In this document: one piece after another, positions 49,604-57,669 of the stretch
Layout: each line of letters begins with the position of its first letter
Position numbering within the stretch: the stretch's first letter is position 1
Source of the DNA: WHSO01 sp050485485
GTDB taxonomy: Bacteria; Pseudomonadota; Alphaproteobacteria; SMXQ01
Assembly (NCBI GenBank): GCA_050485485.1
Contig: JBJHBM010000001.1
Location: forward strand, 1-64,000
Reading direction: 5' to 3'
DNA length: 64,000 nucleotides
Notes under the pieces: generated by a model
The model's database searches: none
The model's input: only the letters and a program-made list of their open reading frames with translations
What the model was told of the DNA's origin: nothing
Made by a program: the position numbers and the translations under genes

Positions 49604-50725
49604 TCATTCGGCGGCGCCGGGCAGGAACCCGGTGCGCCCGTCCCATACGCGGGCGGGCACGAGAGCATAACCTTCCATCAGGCGGCGCGCGGTGCGCAGC
49701 AGCCCGGCGCGTCGGACCGCGGGCATGTTGCCCGATTCGTCGATCTCCAGCCCGACCGTGACTTCGCCCGTCGGATGCTCGAGCGACATCAGCTTGCGCG
49801 GCCCTTTCGGCACGCGGGCGATGCCGTCCGCCACCGAGCCCGGCAGTGCACAGGCGGTCGCGACGGTGACGGCGGCGAGGACGCCGAGCGTCGAATGGCA
49901 GTCATGCGGGATGAAGCACCGCGTCGCCGCTACGCCGCCCTTCTGCGGCGGCGCGATCAGGCACATCTTCGGCACGACCTTTGCCGCGACGTCGCCGAGG
50001 TTCATCAGGGGGCCTGCCGCGAGCCGTATCTTCTCGATCGCCGCCTTGAGTCCGGCGTCGGCGTCGAGCGCGGCGCGGTCCTCGTAGCCGGTGCGCCCGA
50101 AGGAGCGCGCGTCCATCACCACCACCGGCATGCCGTTGTCGATCAGCGTGCAGGGTATGCCCGCGATCTCGTCCTTCACGTTGCCGGTCGGCAGCAGTGC
50201 GCCGCAGGCGGAGCCCGCGGTCTCGAGGAAGTGAATCATGATCGGCGCCGCCGTGCCGGGCACGCCGTCGATGCTGGCTTCGCCGTCGTACTCGACGATG
50301 CCGCCGGGAGTGCGGATCACGGCCTCGCACACGTTGTTGCTGTTGACCATGTGGATGCGAATGCGGGTTTCCGGGTCGCGCGCCTTGAACAGTCCCTGCT
50401 CGATCGCGAACGGCCCGACCCCGGCCAGCATGTTGCCGCAGTTGGGGGAGATGTCGACCACGGGCTCGTCCACGACGACCTGTGCGAACAGGTAGTCCAC
50501 GTCGGCATCCGGACGCGACGCGGGCCCGACAATCGCGACCTTGGTGGTCAGGGGATCGGCGCCGCCCAGGCCGTCGATCTGGCGCGGGTCCGGAGATCCC
50601 ATCACGCGCAGCAGGACGCTGTCGCGCAGGCGTGGATCGGTAGGTAGGTGGTCCGATCTGAAGTAGGCACCCTTGGAGGTGCCGCCCCGCATGAGGACGC
50701 AGGGTATCCGGGTCTGTGCGCCCAT
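49604..50725 (-). CDS. PrpF/GalD family isomerase (4-oxalomesaconate tautomerase or 2-methylaconitate isomerase type)
   Basis: A 373-residue protein of the PrpF fold (two diaminopimelate-epimerase-like halves). Diagnostic motifs are V-L-M-R-G-G-T-S-K-G near the N-terminus, DISPNCGNMLAGVGPFAIE with the catalytic-type Cys, and CHSTLGVLAAVT in the second half. Members isomerise unsaturated tricarboxylates: PrpF acts in the methylcitrate cycle, GalD in gallate and protocatechuate 4,5-cleavage. With an intradiol dioxygenase next to it, an aromatic pathway role is more likely here; no other propionate genes are present. GGGAGCAGATCA precedes the ATG. Confidence 0.87.
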   Translation of the reverse strand: MGAQTRIPCVLMRGGTSKGAYFRSDHLPTDPRLRDSVLLRVMGSPDPRQIDGLGGADPLTTKVAIVGPASRPDADVDYLFAQVVVDEPVVDISPNCGNMLAGVGPFAIEQGLFKARDPETRIRIHMVNSNNVCEAVIRTPGGIVEYDGEASIDGVPGTAAPIMIHFLETAGSACGALLPTGNVKDEIAGIPCTLIDNGMPVVVMDARSFGRTGYEDRAALDADAGLKAAIEKIRLAAGPLMNLGDVAAKVVPKMCLIAPPQKGGVAATRCFIPHDCHSTLGVLAAVTVATACALPGSVADGIARVPKGPRKLMSLEHPTGEVTVGLEIDESGNMPAVRRAGLLRTARRLMEGYALVPARVWDGRTGFLPGAAE

Positions 50726-50935
50726 TGATCTGCTCCCGACGCTCGATGATGTCTTCGAGAATCCGGCTGCAGCTTAGGCGCGAAACAGGAGTTTTGCCAC
50801 AGATGGCGTAATGGGCATTTTATCGCGTGTCCGCTTGCACCACCTTCCTGCCTGTGAAATGATTTTACGATAAGCAAAGGGATTCTCCGACGCGCTCCTG
50901 CGCGGCGTTCCCGAAAACAAGGAACAGGGCGGGGC

Positions 50936-51808
50936 ATGGACGGGATTACGCTCGCCGGGAAAGCTGCGCTCGTGACGGGCGGCAGCCGTGGCCTGGGACG
51001 CGAGATGGCTGTGGCTTTCGCACGGGCGGGTGCGGAGGGCGTCACGGTGATCGCGGCCGCGGCCTCGGACGAAAAGACCGAGGAGATCGAGGCCGAGCTG
51101 GCCGAGACGCTGCGCCTGATTGAATCGGCGGGCGGGAAAGGACTTGCGCTGCATGCCGACGTCTGCAGCCGCCGCGCCTGCATGGAGGCGGTGGGGCGCA
51201 CGGAAGAGGCTTTCGGCAGCCTCGACATTCTCGTCAACAATGCAGCCAAAAGCCCGCGGTATCACGGCGCGCGCGGCATTCCGTTCTGGGAGACGGAGCC
51301 CGAGGGTTATCGCCTCGTGATCGATACCAACGTGGTCGGCCCCTACATGATGGCCCACGCCGCCGTACCGGGCATGGTGAAGCGGGGCTGGGGCCGCGTC
51401 ATCAACATCACCAAGGGTTTCGATTCGATGCACGAGGCGCACACCGGCGCCTATGGGCCGTCCAAGGCGGCGCTCGAGGCGGAATCTCTGAGTTGGGCAG
51501 AGGAACTCGCCGGTACCGGCGTCACCGTGAACACGGTCCTGCCGGGCGGGGCGGTGAACACCAAGTTCGGGCGCGGCACCCTCACGGGACGCGGCTTTCC
51601 GCCGACCGTGGTCGTGCCCTGCGCCCTGTGGCTCGCCTCGCCCCTGTCCGATGGCGTCAACGGTTGCCGGTACAATGCCGCCGAATGGGACGCGAGTCTT
51701 TCGCCCGACGCGGCCGCCGAAGCCTGCCGCGAAGTGGCGCTTTTTCCGAAACCTGCCAAGGAGACCAAGCTCGATCGGGCTTGGCAGGTGCCGCGCCGTG
51801 CGCGGTGA
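50936..51808 (+). CDS. Short-chain dehydrogenase/reductase
   Basis: A 290-residue SDR. The dinucleotide motif is VTGGSRGLGREMA, N-N-A-A-K follows, and the catalytic Tyr-x3-Lys is Y-G-P-S-K (about Tyr173, Lys177). The segment where the catalytic Ser normally lies reads N-I-T-K-G-F-D-S-M, with no Ser at the usual position 13 before Tyr. It therefore may have low or altered activity, or use the later Ser. A C-terminal extension of ~45 residues (L-S-P-D-A-A-A-E-A-C onward) is also unlike typical SDRs. The divergent neighbour is the PrpF-like gene; the TctA-TctB gene follows. Confidence 0.83.
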   Translation: MDGITLAGKAALVTGGSRGLGREMAVAFARAGAEGVTVIAAAASDEKTEEIEAELAETLRLIESAGGKGLALHADVCSRRACMEAVGRTEEAFGSLDILVNNAAKSPRYHGARGIPFWETEPEGYRLVIDTNVVGPYMMAHAAVPGMVKRGWGRVINITKGFDSMHEAHTGAYGPSKAALEAESLSWAEELAGTGVTVNTVLPGGAVNTKFGRGTLTGRGFPPTVVVPCALWLASPLSDGVNGCRYNAAEWDASLSPDAAAEACREVALFPKPAKETKLDRAWQVPRRAR

Positions 51809-51912
51809 GCAGCGCGGCGCCGAGGTGCCGTACCATCCGGCATAGTCGAAAACAGTGTGGCGCCTGCGGCGGTAGGGACCGGCCGTAGCCGTTTCGCGAA
51901 AAGGGGGAGCGT

Positions 51913-53901
51913 ATGTACGAGTTGGACAGCATCCTGCAGGGGTTCGCCGGCATCCTGCATTGGAAGCCGCTGATGCTGATGATCATCGCGGTCGTGCTTT
52001 CCAGCGTCTTCGCGGCGATGCCGGGGGTGGGTTCGTCGACGCTGCTCGCTATGTCGCTGCCGTTCGCCATGACGCTCGGGCCGTACGAGTGCATTGCGCT
52101 GCTGCTCGGCATCACCATCATTTCCAATACCGCCAATACGTTCCCTTCCGTTCTGATCGCGGTGCCGGGCGGGTCCGGCTCCCAGGCCACCATCGTCGAC
52201 GGCCATCCGATGGCGAGGAACGGCGAGGCCAACCGCGCCTTCGGCGCGGCTTTCACGGCATCGCTGCTGGGCGGGCTGATCGGTGGCGCCATGTTCTTCC
52301 TCGCGCTTCCGGTCATGACGCCGCTGGTGCTGATGCTGGGCTCGCCGGAACTCCTGATGCTGGTGCTGTGGGGGTTGTCGGCGGTTGCGGTCCTGTCGGG
52401 CAAGACCCCCATCAAGGGCCTGATGGCTGCGGTGTTCGGGCTGGCCGTGGCGATGATCGGCACCGAGATGCGGACCGGTATCGACCGCTTCACCTTCGGC
52501 GGCTACTACCTATGGGACGGTGTCCATATCGCCATCATCGGCCTCGGCCTGTTCGGCATCCCCGAGCTGATCGACCTGTCGGTACGGCGTTCCTCGATCT
52601 CGCAGACCGGCTCTCTCGGCAGCGGCCTGTTTCAGGGCGTTAAGGACGCTTTCCGTCACTGGTGGCTGGTGCTGCGCTGCTCGGTGATCGGCATCTGGGT
52701 CGGCATGCTGCCGGGTCTGGGCTCGTCGGTCGCGGACTGGTTCGCCTATGCGCACGCGGTGCAGACCGAGAAGAATCGCGAGAAGTTCGGCAAGGGCGAC
52801 GTGCGCGGCGTGATCGCGCCGGAGAGCTCCAACAACGCGAAGGAGGGCGGGGCGCTGATCCCGACCATGTTCTTCGGCATTCCGGGCTCGTCCTCGCTCG
52901 CGCTGGTGCTGGTGGCTTTCGCGGCCGTCGGCATTTCGCCCGGCGAGCGGATGATCGGTTCCGACAAGCACCTGCTCTTCGCCATGATCGCGGTGGTGGT
53001 GCTGGCGAACATAGTGGCGACGGTCCTGTCGATGGGACTTGCCGGCACCTTCGCGCGGGTTTCGATCCTGCCCTTCTACATCATCGTGCCGATGACGCTG
53101 ATCTTCACCATCGCGGCGGCCTACGGAGTCAGCTTCACCTATCAGGACCTGATGGCGCTGGTGGTGTTCTCCTTCATCGGGTTCTTCATGCGACGTTACG
53201 GCTGGCCGAGGCCGCCCGTTCTGGTGGCCGTGGTGCTGGGACCGCAGCTCCAGACCTACCTGTGGCTGTCGATGGACCGCTACGGGCTGGAGTGGATGAC
53301 CTTCCCGGGCGTCATCATCATTTTCGCGGTGATCGTCGCCACGATTTTCCTGCCGATGTGGAAGAACCGCAAAACCGAAAAGATGGCCATGGACTACTAC
53401 ATGGATTACGACAAGCCGAAGATGCAGTCGGTGGGGGGCGTGGTCTTTACGCTCCTGTTCCTGGGCGTGCTGGTCTATGGCCTGATCTCGGCCCTCGAGT
53501 GGCCGCTGCGCGCGTCCATCGACGTCTATTTCGTCGCCGCCATCGGTATCGTGCTGGTGACGCTGCAGCTCGCGCTCGACGGCTGGCGCTACTGGCGCAA
53601 CCCCAGCTCGATCGAGACTCCGATCACCGGCACCAAGCTGACCCGCTATTATTTCGAGGCGGCGGGCTGGATCGCGGCGATCCTGGTGCTGATCGTGCTG
53701 ATCGGCTTCCACCTGAGCTTCCTGCTGGTGCCGATCGCCTATGCGCGAATCTACGGCGCCAACTGGCGCGTCGCGCTCACGATGGGCGCGCTGGCGGAGG
53801 CGGTGCTGATCGGCCTGTTCGACACCGTGATCCGGGTGGTGTGGCCCGCGCCGCTGTTGCTGCCCGATCTTTACACGTGGGTGGATTATCTTTTGCCCTA
53901 G
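51913..53901 (+). CDS. TctA-TctB fused tripartite tricarboxylate transporter permease 2
   Basis: A 662-residue membrane protein with the same fused design as the copy at 36-38 kb: TctA in residues 1 to ~500 (VVLSSVFAAMPGVGSSTLLAM, VPGGSGSQATIVDGHPMARNGEA, GLGSSVADWFAYAHAVQTEK) and a four-helix TctB-like part from ~515 to the end (AGWIAAILVLIVLIGFHLSF, FDTVIRVVWP). The two copies are clearly homologous throughout, so the fusion predates their duplication. A binding-protein gene follows after 150 bases in the same direction, and together they form a second complete transporter. AAGGGGGAGCGT precedes the ATG. Confidence 0.88.
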   Translation: MYELDSILQGFAGILHWKPLMLMIIAVVLSSVFAAMPGVGSSTLLAMSLPFAMTLGPYECIALLLGITIISNTANTFPSVLIAVPGGSGSQATIVDGHPMARNGEANRAFGAAFTASLLGGLIGGAMFFLALPVMTPLVLMLGSPELLMLVLWGLSAVAVLSGKTPIKGLMAAVFGLAVAMIGTEMRTGIDRFTFGGYYLWDGVHIAIIGLGLFGIPELIDLSVRRSSISQTGSLGSGLFQGVKDAFRHWWLVLRCSVIGIWVGMLPGLGSSVADWFAYAHAVQTEKNREKFGKGDVRGVIAPESSNNAKEGGALIPTMFFGIPGSSSLALVLVAFAAVGISPGERMIGSDKHLLFAMIAVVVLANIVATVLSMGLAGTFARVSILPFYIIVPMTLIFTIAAAYGVSFTYQDLMALVVFSFIGFFMRRYGWPRPPVLVAVVLGPQLQTYLWLSMDRYGLEWMTFPGVIIIFAVIVATIFLPMWKNRKTEKMAMDYYMDYDKPKMQSVGGVVFTLLFLGVLVYGLISALEWPLRASIDVYFVAAIGIVLVTLQLALDGWRYWRNPSSIETPITGTKLTRYYFEAAGWIAAILVLIVLIGFHLSFLLVPIAYARIYGANWRVALTMGALAEAVLIGLFDTVIRVVWPAPLLLPDLYTWVDYLLP

Positions 53902-53937
53902 GTTGGCAAATCATTGAAATTCCGCGTTTTTGGCCGA

Positions 53938-53977
53938 TCTCGATTGAGATTTCTCGGTTTTTGGAAGAAAATCGAGA
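53938..53977 (+). promoter_or_regulatory. Inverted repeat between permease 2 and binding protein 5
   Basis: TCTCGATT and AATCGAGA form an 8-bp dyad with a 24-base AT-rich spacer. It lies in the 150-base gap between two co-directional genes and may be an operator, or a hairpin limiting read-through to set subunit ratio. No U-tract follows. Confidence 0.35.
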
Positions 53978-54051
53978 ATAACGAAAACAGCCGGGCGGCG
54001 CGTCGTGCGACCGCATCGGCCGCAATACGGGACCGAACCGGGAGACTGATC

Positions 54052-55398
54052 ATGCCATCCTTCTTCGCCATTCCCTTCCGCGCAGTGACGGCGGCAGGCG
54101 CCGTCCTTTGCATCGGCCTGGCCGGCACCGCAGCGTCGGCCCAGGAGATCACCTTCAAGGGCAAGCGGCTCGATGCCATCATCGGCTCGTCGCCGGGCGG
54201 CGGCACCGACGGCACCACGCGGCTGGTCGGGCGCTTCTTCGAGAAATACCTGCCGGGCAATCCCAGCATCGTCTATCGCAACATGCCCGCCGGCCGCGGC
54301 GTCCAGGCGCTCAACTATTTCTCCAAGCAGGCGAGGCGCGACGGCACCTCCTGGACCGGCGGCTCGAGCTCCTACGTCGATCCCAACAACCTGCGCAAGC
54401 CGATGATCGAATACAACCCGCTCGAGTTCGGGATTATCGGCGGCGTGGGGCGCGGCGGTTCGGTGGTGTCCGTCCGGAGGTCCAAGATTCCCAACCTGAC
54501 CGATCCTTCGAAGGAGCCGGTGATCATCGGCACCGTGGACGGCAGCCGCAGCTGGGAACAGATGCTGCTGTGGGGCAAGGACAAGCTCGACTGGAACCTC
54601 AGGTTCGTGATCGGCTATCCGGGGGCGCCCGCGCTGCTGCTGGCGGCACGGCGCGGCGAGGTGGACGCGTTCGGCACCTCGACCGAGGCGCTGCTGCGTT
54701 CGCTGCAGAAGAACAGCGACCTCGATCCCTTCATCCAGATCGGCGAGACCGCCGACGGCAAGGTGGTGCCGCGCGCGACCTTCCCCGACGTCCCCATCAT
54801 GGCCGACGTGCTCGGCGACAAGCTCGCCGGAGAGGCCGGGGAAGCCTTCGACTTCTGGGTCAAGACGAACCAGATCGACAAGTGGTACGCGCTGCCGCCG
54901 GGGACGCCCCAGGAGATACTCGCGGTCTACCGCACAGCCTTCTCCAAGCTGGTGAAGGACCCCGAGTTCGACAAAATCGGCCGGCACCAGTTCGGCGAGG
55001 ATTTCGCGCCCCAGACCGGCGACGAGGTTCTCGCGCTGTTCCGGGTGACTACCTATCCGAATCCGCAGATTCTGTCGTATATGGCGAAGATGGCCGAGCG
55101 CCACGGCCTGCCGGCGGAGCCGCTCTCGGACGCGGAGGTCGCCAAGCTCGCCAAGGAGCGCGGGCTGCTCAACGAGATGAAGGCCGTCTCCACGCTCGAT
55201 GCGGTCAACAACGACGGCCGCGAGTTGCTGTTCAAGGCCGACGACGGCAGCCAGCACAAGGTCGAGGTGTCGGGCAACCGCACCAAGGTGGTGGTGGCCG
55301 GTAAGGAGAGCAAGCGCGGCGACCTCAAGATGGGGATGTCGTGCGAGATCTCGTACGCCGGCAACAACACCGAGGCGAGCGCGGTGGTCTGCAAGTAG
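54052..55398 (+). CDS. Tripartite tricarboxylate-type solute-binding protein 5 with a C-terminal extra module
   Basis: A 448-residue exported protein, about 90 longer than usual. The signal peptide ends G-T-A-A-S-A-Q-E. The core starts ITFKGKRLDAIIGSSPGGGTDGTTRLVGRFFEKYLPG and has YPGAPALLLAARRGEVDAFG, the G-G-G-T-D subgroup shared with binding protein 3. From about residue 365 an added region follows, ending in a small beta-rich unit of ~50 residues with two Cys (SKRGDLKMGMSCEISYAG, then A-V-V-C-K). The partial protein at 63.6 kb ends the same way. GGGAGACTGATC precedes the ATG. It pairs with TctA-TctB permease 2. Confidence 0.85.
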   Translation: MPSFFAIPFRAVTAAGAVLCIGLAGTAASAQEITFKGKRLDAIIGSSPGGGTDGTTRLVGRFFEKYLPGNPSIVYRNMPAGRGVQALNYFSKQARRDGTSWTGGSSSYVDPNNLRKPMIEYNPLEFGIIGGVGRGGSVVSVRRSKIPNLTDPSKEPVIIGTVDGSRSWEQMLLWGKDKLDWNLRFVIGYPGAPALLLAARRGEVDAFGTSTEALLRSLQKNSDLDPFIQIGETADGKVVPRATFPDVPIMADVLGDKLAGEAGEAFDFWVKTNQIDKWYALPPGTPQEILAVYRTAFSKLVKDPEFDKIGRHQFGEDFAPQTGDEVLALFRVTTYPNPQILSYMAKMAERHGLPAEPLSDAEVAKLAKERGLLNEMKAVSTLDAVNNDGRELLFKADDGSQHKVEVSGNRTKVVVAGKESKRGDLKMGMSCEISYAGNNTEASAVVCK

Positions 55399-55450
55399 TA
55401 GGGCCCGGCCGGGCATAGGATTTCACAACAGAAAGTCAGGGAGAACGCCC

Positions 55451-56443
55451 TTGGATCGCATTCATTTTCCGTACCGTTCGTCGAGCCACCTCGCGCTCAT
55501 GCACGTCGTCCAGGAATCGGGCGCATGGGAGCGCCACGGCCTCGACGTGGAGTTCGACAAGATCATCAGCCGGGGCGACGCCCACGACCTGGTGCCGACC
55601 GGCGAGGTGGAGTTCGTGTCCGGCAATCACGTCTCCACCTACGCGGCCCGCGCGCGCGGCGATACCTGGGTCTATCTCGGCCAGACCGTGAGCCGCAACA
55701 ACATCAAGCTGGTGACGCGCAACGACACCGGCATCGAGAAGCTCGAGGACGTGCGGCACCGCAAGTTCGGCTCGCGCGGCCGCCACCCGGGCCTCAACAC
55801 CTGGCTCTACCTCAGGCAGGCCGGCCTCGACCCGGACACCGACCAGGTCGAGCTGGTGCGCGAGGTGCGCACCGAGCTGCCCGACGGCACCAAGCAGATC
55901 AACCGCAAGACCATGATGGATATGGTCAAGGACGGCGACGTCGACGCCTGCTTCATGAGCATGCCGCGCATCGAGTTCGCGCTCCGCGAGGGTCTCAAGG
56001 TCATCGACATCCCGCCGCAGCCGATGGTGTTCTTCATGACCATGTCGTCCTCAAAGAAGATGGTGGACGAGCATCCGGACATCGTGACCCGCAACCTCAA
56101 GGCGGTCCTGGAGGGCATCGCGTTCTTCAAGCAGAACCGCGAGAAGACCATCCAGATCCTGATGGAGAAGCACGTCAAGGAAGGCAAGCTCGACCGCAAG
56201 GCCGCCGAGAAGCTCTACGACGACCTCGCGCCGATCCTGGAGCCTCGCCTCTATCCCGGCCTCGACGCCATCAACAACGTCTACCAGGAGGCGCTCAAGC
56301 AGGACGAGAAGAACGGCGATGCCGCGCGCATCCATCCGCTCGCGCTGTGGGACTTCCACTTCCTGCGCGAGATCGACGATTCGGGCTTCATCGAGGCGCT
56401 CTACAAGGACCATCCGGAGATGCTGGAGAACCACGGCGGCTGA
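55451..56443 (+). CDS. NMT1-like periplasmic-binding-fold protein without signal peptide 2
   Basis: A 330-residue protein that begins with TTG at 55451, seven bases after GGGAG; no better start fits. The fold opens directly: R-I-H-F-P-Y-R-S-S-S-H-L-A-L, then W-E-R-H-G-L-D-V-E-F-D and V-E-F-V-S-G-N-H. There is no signal peptide. It is therefore either a cytoplasmic protein or an enzyme with the binding-protein fold, as known for 4,5-dihydroxyphthalate decarboxylase. The gene is 52 bases after binding protein 5 and ends at a strong terminator, so it is the last gene of the transporter operon. The function is unknown. Confidence 0.75.
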   Translation: MDRIHFPYRSSSHLALMHVVQESGAWERHGLDVEFDKIISRGDAHDLVPTGEVEFVSGNHVSTYAARARGDTWVYLGQTVSRNNIKLVTRNDTGIEKLEDVRHRKFGSRGRHPGLNTWLYLRQAGLDPDTDQVELVREVRTELPDGTKQINRKTMMDMVKDGDVDACFMSMPRIEFALREGLKVIDIPPQPMVFFMTMSSSKKMVDEHPDIVTRNLKAVLEGIAFFKQNREKTIQILMEKHVKEGKLDRKAAEKLYDDLAPILEPRLYPGLDAINNVYQEALKQDEKNGDAARIHPLALWDFHFLREIDDSGFIEALYKDHPEMLENHGG

Positions 56444-56466
56444 CGCGCGGCTCTCCACCCGACGAG

Positions 56467-56497
56467 AAAGGGCGGCCCCCCGGGGCCGCCCTTTTTT
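56467..56497 (+). terminator. Bidirectional rho-independent terminator
   Basis: AAAGGGCGGCCCC and GGGGCCGCCCTTT form a perfect stem (about 12-13 bp) followed by TTT. The A-run on the left makes it usable for the convergent bicupin operon as well. Confidence 0.92.
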
Positions 56498-56531
56498 CGT
56501 CGCCCGCCCGCGCGGCCGGAGAGGAAGGGCT

Positions 56532-57662
56532 TCAGTTGCCGCCCGGCAGCGCGGACTCGTCCATGAACTCGCCCATGCGGCACCGCACGCCGTGCTTCGC
56601 GAGCTCGGCGAGGAAGGTGCGGTGGATCTCGGGCGACTGGTCCTCGTACTCGATCTGGAACCCGCCTTCCTCCTTGACCGAGACGTCCACGCCCAGCTTG
56701 AGGGCGCGCTTCTCGGCGGTGAAGGGGTAGCGCGTCGAGCCCATCGCGGTCGCGAAGTAGCGCACCGGCTCCGGCGCGGTGTTGAAGTGCTGGTGGAAGA
56801 TCATGTCGGGCGGCGCGAATACCGAGCCGTGGGCCCAGTCGTAGCGCCGCATTTCGGTCTCGCCTTCGTACCAGAACAGCGAATAGCCGTGGCCCGAGAC
56901 GATATGGACGTGGAAGTCGGGCGGGTGCCGGTGCGCCTTCTTGTAGGTGCCGACCCCCATCTCCGAGACGTGGGTATGGATCACCCCGTCCGCCATGCAG
57001 AACTGGATGTTGGACGAGCCCGCCCCGCGCGAATTCCACTTGCGCAGCTCGAACGTGGTGACGTCGGGGATGAAGTTGGTCTCCCACATCTGACGGCCCT
57101 TCTGGGCCGGGACGTACTCCCCTTCGCCCGCGTACCAGCCGGGATCTCGCCCCTCGCGCGCGGGGAACCGCCGCGGGTTGCCGAAGATGAAGCTCTCGCG
57201 GTGGAACAGGTTCATGGTGACGGGCAGCGTGTTGGTGGAGGCGAAGCGCGCGCGCTCGGCGCCCGAGCCGTTGAACAGCTGGTACTTGGCGTTGAGCGGC
57301 ACGGAGAAGATCGAGTTCGGCCCCCATTCGAAGCTATGGCGCCGCCCGTCGTGGGTCTCGACGGCCGCGCTGCCGTGGCCTTCCAGCACCAGGATCACCT
57401 CCTCGAACAGGTGCTGCATCGGCGCGCTCTTGGCGCCGGGCGCGAGCTCGTAGAGGAAGATCGAGATGAAGTCGCCGCGCCCCTTGAGGTGGACCGCCGC
57501 ACCGTCCATGCCGAAGCGCGGCCAGCGCCCGACCGGCAGCTCGTGCAGGTTGACACAGAAGTCGTCGTGGACCGGCACGCCTTCCTCCGCCAGCCAATCG
57601 AGGTACGGGTCGATCAGGTAGCGCAGCTCGGCGTTGGTCTTGGTGCCTTCGAGATAATCCAT
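56532..57662 (-). CDS. Two-cupin protein, paralog 3
   Basis: A 376-residue member of the bicupin family and the last gene of a five-gene leftward operon. Domain 1 has M-Q-H-L-F-E-E-V and PLNAKYQLFNGSG; domain 2 has K-A-H-R-H-P-P-D-F-H and F-H-Q-H-F-N, keeping the predicted metal residues. It is closest to paralog 2 by its Q-I-E-Y-E-D-Q and C-R-M-G-E-F-M-D-E-S end. The start MDYLEGTK at 57662 has AGGACAAGG upstream and lies seven bases after the stop of paralog 4. Function unknown. Confidence 0.75.
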   Translation of the reverse strand: MDYLEGTKTNAELRYLIDPYLDWLAEEGVPVHDDFCVNLHELPVGRWPRFGMDGAAVHLKGRGDFISIFLYELAPGAKSAPMQHLFEEVILVLEGHGSAAVETHDGRRHSFEWGPNSIFSVPLNAKYQLFNGSGAERARFASTNTLPVTMNLFHRESFIFGNPRRFPAREGRDPGWYAGEGEYVPAQKGRQMWETNFIPDVTTFELRKWNSRGAGSSNIQFCMADGVIHTHVSEMGVGTYKKAHRHPPDFHVHIVSGHGYSLFWYEGETEMRRYDWAHGSVFAPPDMIFHQHFNTAPEPVRYFATAMGSTRYPFTAEKRALKLGVDVSVKEEGGFQIEYEDQSPEIHRTFLAELAKHGVRCRMGEFMDESALPGGN

Positions 57663-57669
57663 CCTTGTC

